Made by a program: the position numbers and the translations under genes. A stretch of DNA of 16,320 bases from an uncultured Eubacteriales bacterium. Lineage in GTDB: Bacteria; Bacillota; Clostridia; Oscillospirales; Oscillospiraceae. Under the pieces are notes generated by a model. The model saw nothing but the letters and a program-made list of their open reading frames with translations. It ran no database searches and was not told the DNA's origin. Shown here one piece after another: positions 12,684-16,320 of this stretch; the first letter of the stretch is position 1; the number at the start of each line of letters is the position of its first letter. The stretch covers positions 1-16,320 of the forward strand of contig USCO01000039.1 in the NCBI GenBank assembly GCA_900553135.1, given 5' to 3'.

Positions 12684-13703
12684 TTAGTTGGAAGCGGTGT
12701 CGGGATCGGTGTCGTCGCCCCAGAGCATGTTCTTGCGCAGCTCGGCGCCCACGGTCTCCATCTGGTGCTTGGCCAGCTGGGCACGCTTGGCGTTGAAGAA
12801 GGTGCGGCCGTTCTTATTCTCGGCGATCCACTTGCCGGCGAACACGCCGTCCTGGATGTCGGTGAGGACAGCCTTCATGTTCTTCTTGGTCTCCTCATAG
12901 GGCAGGATGCGGGGACCGGAGACATACTCGCCGTACTCGGCGGTGTCGGAGATGGAGTAGTTCATCATGGCCACGCCGCCCTTGTTGATCAGGTCGATGA
13001 TCAGCTTCATCTCGTGGATGCACTCGAAGTAGGCGTTCTCGGGGGCATAACCGGCCTCCACCAGAGTCTCGAAGCCCAGCTTCATCAGCTCCACCACGCC
13101 GCCGCACAGAACGGCCTGCTCGCCGAACAGGTCGGTCTCGGTCTCGTCCTGGAAGGTGGTCTCCATCACGCCGCCGCGGGCGCCGCCGATGCCGGCAGCA
13201 TAGGCCAGAGCCAGCTTATAGGCGTCGCCGGTGGGGTTCTGCTCCACAGCGATCAGGCAGGGCACGCCCTTGCCAGCCACATACTGGCTGCGCACGGTGT
13301 GGCCGGGGCCCTTGGGGGCGATCATGGCCACGTCCACGTTGGCGGGAGGCACGATCTGCTTGAAGTGGATGTTGAAGCCGTGGGCGAACATGAGCAGGTT
13401 GCCCTCCTCCAGGTTGGGGGCGATGTCCTTCTTGTACACCTCGGCCTGGACCTCGTCGTTGATGAGGATCATCACGATGTCGCCCCACTTGGCGGCCTCG
13501 GGCACGGTCATCACCTTCAGACCGGCGTTCTCAGCGTTGGCCCAGTTCTTGGAGCCGGCGCGCAGACCCACGCACACGTCGCAGCCGGAATCCTTCAGGT
13601 TCATCGCGTGGGCGTGGCCCTGGGAACCGTAGCCGATAATGGCGATCTTCTTCCCGTTGAGATAGTTGATGTCACAGTCCTTGGCATAATACATCTTAGC
13701 CAT
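12684..13703 (-). CDS. ilvC: Ketol-acid reductoisomerase (class I)
   Basis: 339 aa, the short class I length. It converts 2-acetolactate and 2-aceto-2-hydroxybutyrate to the dihydroxy acids using NAD(P)H and Mg2+. The N-terminal Rossmann domain has GYGSQGHAHAMNL at 24-36. The loop VGLRAGSKNW, with Arg and Ser, suggests NADPH. Active-site residues: His108 (AHGF), Lys131 (KGPGH), and Mg ligands Asp191 and Glu195 in DETETDLFGEQAVLCGG. The C-terminal knotted domain carries ECIHEMKLIIDLI. Start ATG 13703 has RBS AAGGAG (13713-13718) 9 bases before it. The frame open to 13742 has no such site. It is third gene of ilvB-ilvN-ilvC; the 75-base gap from ilvN shows no terminator. Confidence 0.97.
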   Translation of the reverse strand: MAKMYYAKDCDINYLNGKKIAIIGYGSQGHAHAMNLKDSGCDVCVGLRAGSKNWANAENAGLKVMTVPEAAKWGDIVMILINDEVQAEVYKKDIAPNLEEGNLLMFAHGFNIHFKQIVPPANVDVAMIAPKGPGHTVRSQYVAGKGVPCLIAVEQNPTGDAYKLALAYAAGIGGARGGVMETTFQDETETDLFGEQAVLCGGVVELMKLGFETLVEAGYAPENAYFECIHEMKLIIDLINKGGVAMMNYSISDTAEYGEYVSGPRILPYEETKKNMKAVLTDIQDGVFAGKWIAENKNGRTFFNAKRAQLAKHQMETVGAELRKNMLWGDDTDPDTASN

Positions 13704-13778
13704 GATCGTACACTCCTTTTTATCAATCAAATAATATTCCAATTCAAACAGGCCGTGAGGCCCGCAAAATTGACGCTG

Positions 13779-14345
13779 TTACAATACGTTCTTGCCGTAG
13801 TTATACTCTTCCCGCAGCTTGTTGTCGTCGTAGATGGAGCTGCGGCCCCGCTCGATGGCCAGGGTGCCGGTTTTCGCCATCTCCAGGATGCCGAAGTCGT
13901 CCAGCAGGTCGATGAGGGCGGTGGTCTTGCTCTTGTCTCCAAAGATGGCCACGGTGAGGGTCTCCCGGCTGACGTCGATGATGTTGGCCCGGAAAATGTT
14001 GGCCATCTGGATCACCTCGTCCCGGGCGGAGCGGTCCACCGCCTTGACCTTGATCATGGCGAATTCCCGCTGGATGGAGGTCTCCTCGTCCAGGATCTTT
14101 ACCACCATGACGGGGATCAGCTTGCGGCACTGGGCGGCAATCTGGTTGACCATGAGCTCGTCGCCCAGGATGACGATGGTGATGCGGGTCACTCCGGGCT
14201 GGCTGGTCTCGCCGGAGACGATGGACTCGATGTTGTAGCCCTTGCGGGAGAACAGCCGGGCCACCTGACTCAGCACGCCGGGGATGTCCTGGACCAGCAG
14301 GGACAGGGTGTAGAGCTTCTTTTCGGTATCAAAGGTCTTTTTCAT
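13779..14345 (-). CDS. ilvN: Acetolactate synthase small (regulatory) subunit
   Basis: 188 aa. An N-terminal ACT domain (TLSLLVQDIPGVLSQVARLFSRKGYNIESIVSG, 12-45) binds branched-chain amino acids for feedback inhibition. A second ACT-like C-terminal half (EFAMIKVKAVDRSARDEVIQMANIFRANIIDVS...) activates the catalytic subunit. It ends with a longer, charged tail (IYDDNKLREEYNYGKNVL). The RBS TAAGGAGG (14353-14359) overlaps the ilvB stop codon, and the ATG lies 12 bases after that stop. The two subunits are therefore likely coupled. The length is typical of the IlvH/IlvN long type. Confidence 0.96.
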   Translation of the reverse strand: MKKTFDTEKKLYTLSLLVQDIPGVLSQVARLFSRKGYNIESIVSGETSQPGVTRITIVILGDELMVNQIAAQCRKLIPVMVVKILDEETSIQREFAMIKVKAVDRSARDEVIQMANIFRANIIDVSRETLTVAIFGDKSKTTALIDLLDDFGILEMAKTGTLAIERGRSSIYDDNKLREEYNYGKNVL

Positions 14346-14357
14346 GTCCCCGCCTCC

Positions 14358-16061
14358 TTACTTGAGCAAAAAGTCGGTGATGTGGGCGCCGCCGGCCACC
14401 ATGGGCCGGACCATCTCGTCCATGTCGATCTGACAGTCGATGACGTAGCCGCAGCCGCAGGACAGAGCCTCCTGGAGGGCTTCCTCCATTTCGGCGCGGT
14501 TGGTCACCCGCTTACCCTTGAGCCCGTAGGCTTCGGCCAGCTTCACAAAGTCGGGGCCCCGGTCCAGGGTGGTCTGGGAGTAGTGTTCGTGGTAAATGAG
14601 GTGCTGCCACTGACGAACCATGCCCAGGGTGCCGTTGTTAAAGACCACGGTGATGATGGGCAGGTTGTAGTACTGCACGGTAGCCAGCTCGTGGCAGTTC
14701 ATGCGGAAGCAGCCGTCTCCGGTGGTGTGGATGACCACCTTGTCGGGGTTGCCCATCTTGGCGCCGATGGCAGCACCCAGGCCAAAGCCCATGGTGCCGA
14801 AGCCGCCGGAGGTGAGCAGCTGGCCGGGATAGGTAAAGTGGAAGTGCTGGATGGACCACATCTGGTGCTGGCCCACGTCGGTGGCCACGATGGTGTCGTG
14901 GGGCACTGCCTTCTGGATGGTGTCCAGGATCTGGCCGGGGGTGAGCTTGTCGCCGCTCTCCACGGGCTGCTTCTCCCGCAGGGGGAGGATGTGCTCCTTC
15001 CACTCCGGATGGCTGTACTGGGGCAGGCGCTCATTGAGCAGCTCCAGCACCCGCTTGGCCGAGCCCACGATGTGGTGGTCGGTGAGCACGTTCTTGTCGA
15101 TCTCAGAGCGGTCGATGTCGATGTGGACGATCTTGGCCTGGCTGGCAAAGCTCTCAGGCTGAAGAGCCACCCGGTCGGAGAAGCGGCAGCCCACGGCGAT
15201 GAGCAGGTCGCACTCGTTGCAGGCCACGTTGCTGGCCTGGGAGCCGTGCATGCCGATCATGCCGGTGGTGAGGGGGTGGTCCCCCGGGAAGCCGCCGCCG
15301 CCCATAACGGTGATGGCTACAGGGGCGTCCAGCTTCTGGGCAAACTCCCGGAACTGCTTGTCCGCCCGGCCCCGCACCACGCCGCCGCCGCAGATGAGCA
15401 GGGGCCGCTGGGACTGGGCGATCATGTCCACCAGCTTGTTGATGTCCCCCACGTCGGGCTCGGGGGCCTTCAGGCCATGGTTCACCGCCAGCTCCCGAAT
15501 GCTGCTGGTGGCCCGGTTCTGGGTCCAGGGGATGAACTCATAGTCGATCATGGCATTCAGGAAGGTGACGTTCTTCAAAAAGTCGATGAGGACAGGACCG
15601 GGCCGCCCGGTGGCCGCCACAGCAAAGGCCTGGCGCATCACGTCGGGGATGGTCTGGGGGTCCCGGACCAGATAGGTGGCCTTGGTGATGGGCATGGCGA
15701 TGCCGGTGATGTCCACCTCCTGGAAGGAGTCCTTGCCCAGCAGGTTCTCACTGACATTGCAGGTGATGAACACCACCGGGGAGGAGTCCATGTAGGCCGT
15801 GGCGATGCCCGTGGTCAGGTTGGTGGCGCCGGGGCCGCTGGTGGCAAAGCACACGCCCACCTTTCCGGTGGAACGGGCGTAGCCGTCGGCGGCGTGGGAG
15901 GCGCCCTGCTCGTGGGCCGTCAATACATGACGTATTTTATCTTTATAGTTATACAGTTCGTCGTATAAATTCAGGATGGTGCCGCCGGGATAGCCGAAGA
16001 CGGTATCCACCTCCTGCTCCAGCAGGCACTCCATGATGGCTTGCGTTGCTCTTACTTTCAT
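14358..16061 (-). CDS. ilvB: Acetolactate synthase large (catalytic) subunit
   Basis: 567 aa, the usual length. It is a thiamine-diphosphate enzyme joining two pyruvates, or pyruvate and 2-oxobutyrate. The order is the N-terminal Pyr domain with catalytic Glu51 (TAHEQGASHAADGYAR), a central FAD-binding domain (about 190-345), and a C-terminal PP domain with GDGCFRMNCHEL (448-459) and FNNGTLG (474-480) for Mg-ThDP. QEVDITG and KDSFQE mark the anabolic AHAS family rather than the catabolic AlsS. Start ATG 16061 has only a modest RBS (AAAGAAG). A better GGAGG lies 16 bases upstream, and a short upstream ORF overlaps the start, so coupling may help initiation. No promoter is visible in the window. 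Confidence 0.97.
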   Translation of the reverse strand: MKVRATQAIMECLLEQEVDTVFGYPGGTILNLYDELYNYKDKIRHVLTAHEQGASHAADGYARSTGKVGVCFATSGPGATNLTTGIATAYMDSSPVVFITCNVSENLLGKDSFQEVDITGIAMPITKATYLVRDPQTIPDVMRQAFAVAATGRPGPVLIDFLKNVTFLNAMIDYEFIPWTQNRATSSIRELAVNHGLKAPEPDVGDINKLVDMIAQSQRPLLICGGGVVRGRADKQFREFAQKLDAPVAITVMGGGGFPGDHPLTTGMIGMHGSQASNVACNECDLLIAVGCRFSDRVALQPESFASQAKIVHIDIDRSEIDKNVLTDHHIVGSAKRVLELLNERLPQYSHPEWKEHILPLREKQPVESGDKLTPGQILDTIQKAVPHDTIVATDVGQHQMWSIQHFHFTYPGQLLTSGGFGTMGFGLGAAIGAKMGNPDKVVIHTTGDGCFRMNCHELATVQYYNLPIITVVFNNGTLGMVRQWQHLIYHEHYSQTTLDRGPDFVKLAEAYGLKGKRVTNRAEMEEALQEALSCGCGYVIDCQIDMDEMVRPMVAGGAHITDFLLK

Positions 16062-16177
16062 ACTTCTTTCTCACTTCCTCCCAGGGGCTCTGCCCCTGGA
16101 CCCCGCCCGCTTTTTGTAAAAAGCGGGACCAAAAACTTTCCCACCCGGTGAAATTTCATTTCACCGAAGGGTTTCAT
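16058..16177 (-). CDS. Possible 39-codon upstream ORF overlapping the ilvB start (or repeat-derived)
   Basis: ATG at 16177, preceded by GGATGGAGAAAG as a plausible RBS, runs 39 codons to a TGA that overlaps the ilvB ATG (ATGA, 16058-16061). The peptide starts MKPFGEMKFHRVGKF, is basic and ends GGSEKEV. It has no run of Ile, Val or Leu codons, so it is not a classic attenuation leader peptide. It is encoded entirely by the hairpin repeat described for this region and may be only a by-product of it. Confidence 0.25.
   Translation of the reverse strand: MKPFGEMKFHRVGKFLVPLFTKSGRGPGAEPLGGSEKEV
16081..16166. repeat. Three perfect hairpins in series in the ilvB leader, probable dispersed intergenic element
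   Basis: Stems: CCAGGGGC/GCCCCTGG (16081-16088/16092-16099), CCCGCTTTTT/AAAAAGCGGG (16106-16115/16118-16127) and CGGTGAAAT/ATTTCACCG (16146-16154/16158-16166), with 2-3 base loops. None is followed by a T-run on the ilvB strand, so they are not simple terminators. No T-box core is recognisable. From memory, similar stretches recur between genes in Oscillospiraceae; this is not checkable here. Confidence 0.65.
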
Positions 16178-16189
16178 CTTTCTCCATCC

Positions 16190-16318
16190 TTACGAAAACC
16201 TGATCTGACCTTCAGCTTTGCTCTGTTTCTCTGCAAACGCCGAGGCGAAACGGAGTTTCACATGAAGTTTTTTGCCCAGCTTCTTCGAGCCGTACGGAAC
16301 GGCCCTCGAAAACCCTGC
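16190..16318 (-). other. Open frame running in from the window edge, 42 codons, unknown
   Basis: A minus-strand frame enters at the window edge and ends at TAA 16190-16192, just before the possible upstream ORF. The translation is Lys/Ala-rich (includes AVPYGSKKLGKKLHVKLRF). It also spans a hairpin, TTCGAG..CTCGAA, at 16284-16310. It may be the end of a gene, or more of the same intergenic repeat. I do not recognise it. Confidence 0.2.
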
Positions 16319-16320
16319 CT

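Noticed and set aside
13743..13778. Internal promoter or terminator between ilvN and ilvC
   Set aside because: Only a weak TTGAAT...GATAAA pair and a short GGCC repeat are present; neither is convincing, and the gap is too short to break the operon.
12666..15968. An 1100-codon open frame on the + strand across ilvC, ilvN and ilvB
   Set aside because: Antisense shadow of three well-recognised genes, crossing their boundaries, with repetitive Gly/Val/His/Leu composition. High third-position GC removes stops on the opposite strand.
16062..16200. T-box or BCAA attenuator ahead of ilvB (GGGTGG seen near 16142-16147 on the minus strand)
   Set aside because: The conserved T-box core (AGGGUGGNACCGCG), specifier stem and terminator with a U-run are missing. 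The small ORF lacks a run of Ile, Val or Leu codons.

Overview
The window looks like the chromosome of an anaerobic, endospore-forming, high-GC Clostridia bacterium, most likely of the Oscillospiraceae (Flavonifractor/Lawsonibacter-like). The evidence is strong Shine-Dalgarno sites, GC-rich codon use, dipicolinate synthase genes, a yabP-yabQ-divIC-yabR cluster, an SLH-domain exoprotein, and an EtfA gene end of the kind that closes acyl-CoA dehydrogenase/etf operons in butyrate producers. The genus is an inference. There is no rRNA, tRNA, CRISPR array, transposase or phage gene. No stretch over 300 bases lacks a gene.

Layout. (1) 1-380: 3' end of etfA on the + strand and its terminator. (2) 494-2790: a minus-strand gene for a secreted protein with SLH-like repeats and two complete class I glutamine amidotransferase (peptidase C26) domains. 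It has a near-consensus promoter and a structured leader of about 130 nt. (3) 2824-4383: dpaA-dpaB, making spore dipicolinate, on the + strand. They converge on minus-strand birA through a shared terminator. (4) 4386-7385, minus: birA, long-form hpf and an amidohydrolase of unknown substrate. (5) 7493-9102, minus: yabP-yabQ-divIC-yabR, a conserved Firmicutes sporulation/division cluster, with a good sigma-E promoter before yabP. (6) 9163-16061: branched-chain amino acid synthesis. ilvB-ilvN-ilvC form one minus-strand unit. Downstream come a pyridoxal/pyridoxamine kinase and then a + strand FadR-type GntR regulator, divergent from ilvD. (7) 16062-16320: the ilvB leader, with three perfect hairpins in a row and a 39-codon ORF whose stop overlaps the ilvB start.

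How the genes work together. IlvBN, IlvC and IlvD are three consecutive steps from pyruvate to the branched 2-oxo acids. The kinase makes PLP, the cofactor of the transaminases that finish the pathway. The GntR protein is well placed to control ilvD through FadR-type sites in the shared intergenic region. DpaAB, YabP and YabQ belong to mother-cell sporulation, and HPF to stationary-phase ribosome hibernation.

Most of the window is conserved housekeeping and sporulation content. The least explained items are the tandem C26 exoprotein and its leader, the ilvB leader element, the GntR sites before ilvD, and the 194-nt out-of-frame overlap of yabQ with divIC. No wholly new multi-gene system is evident.
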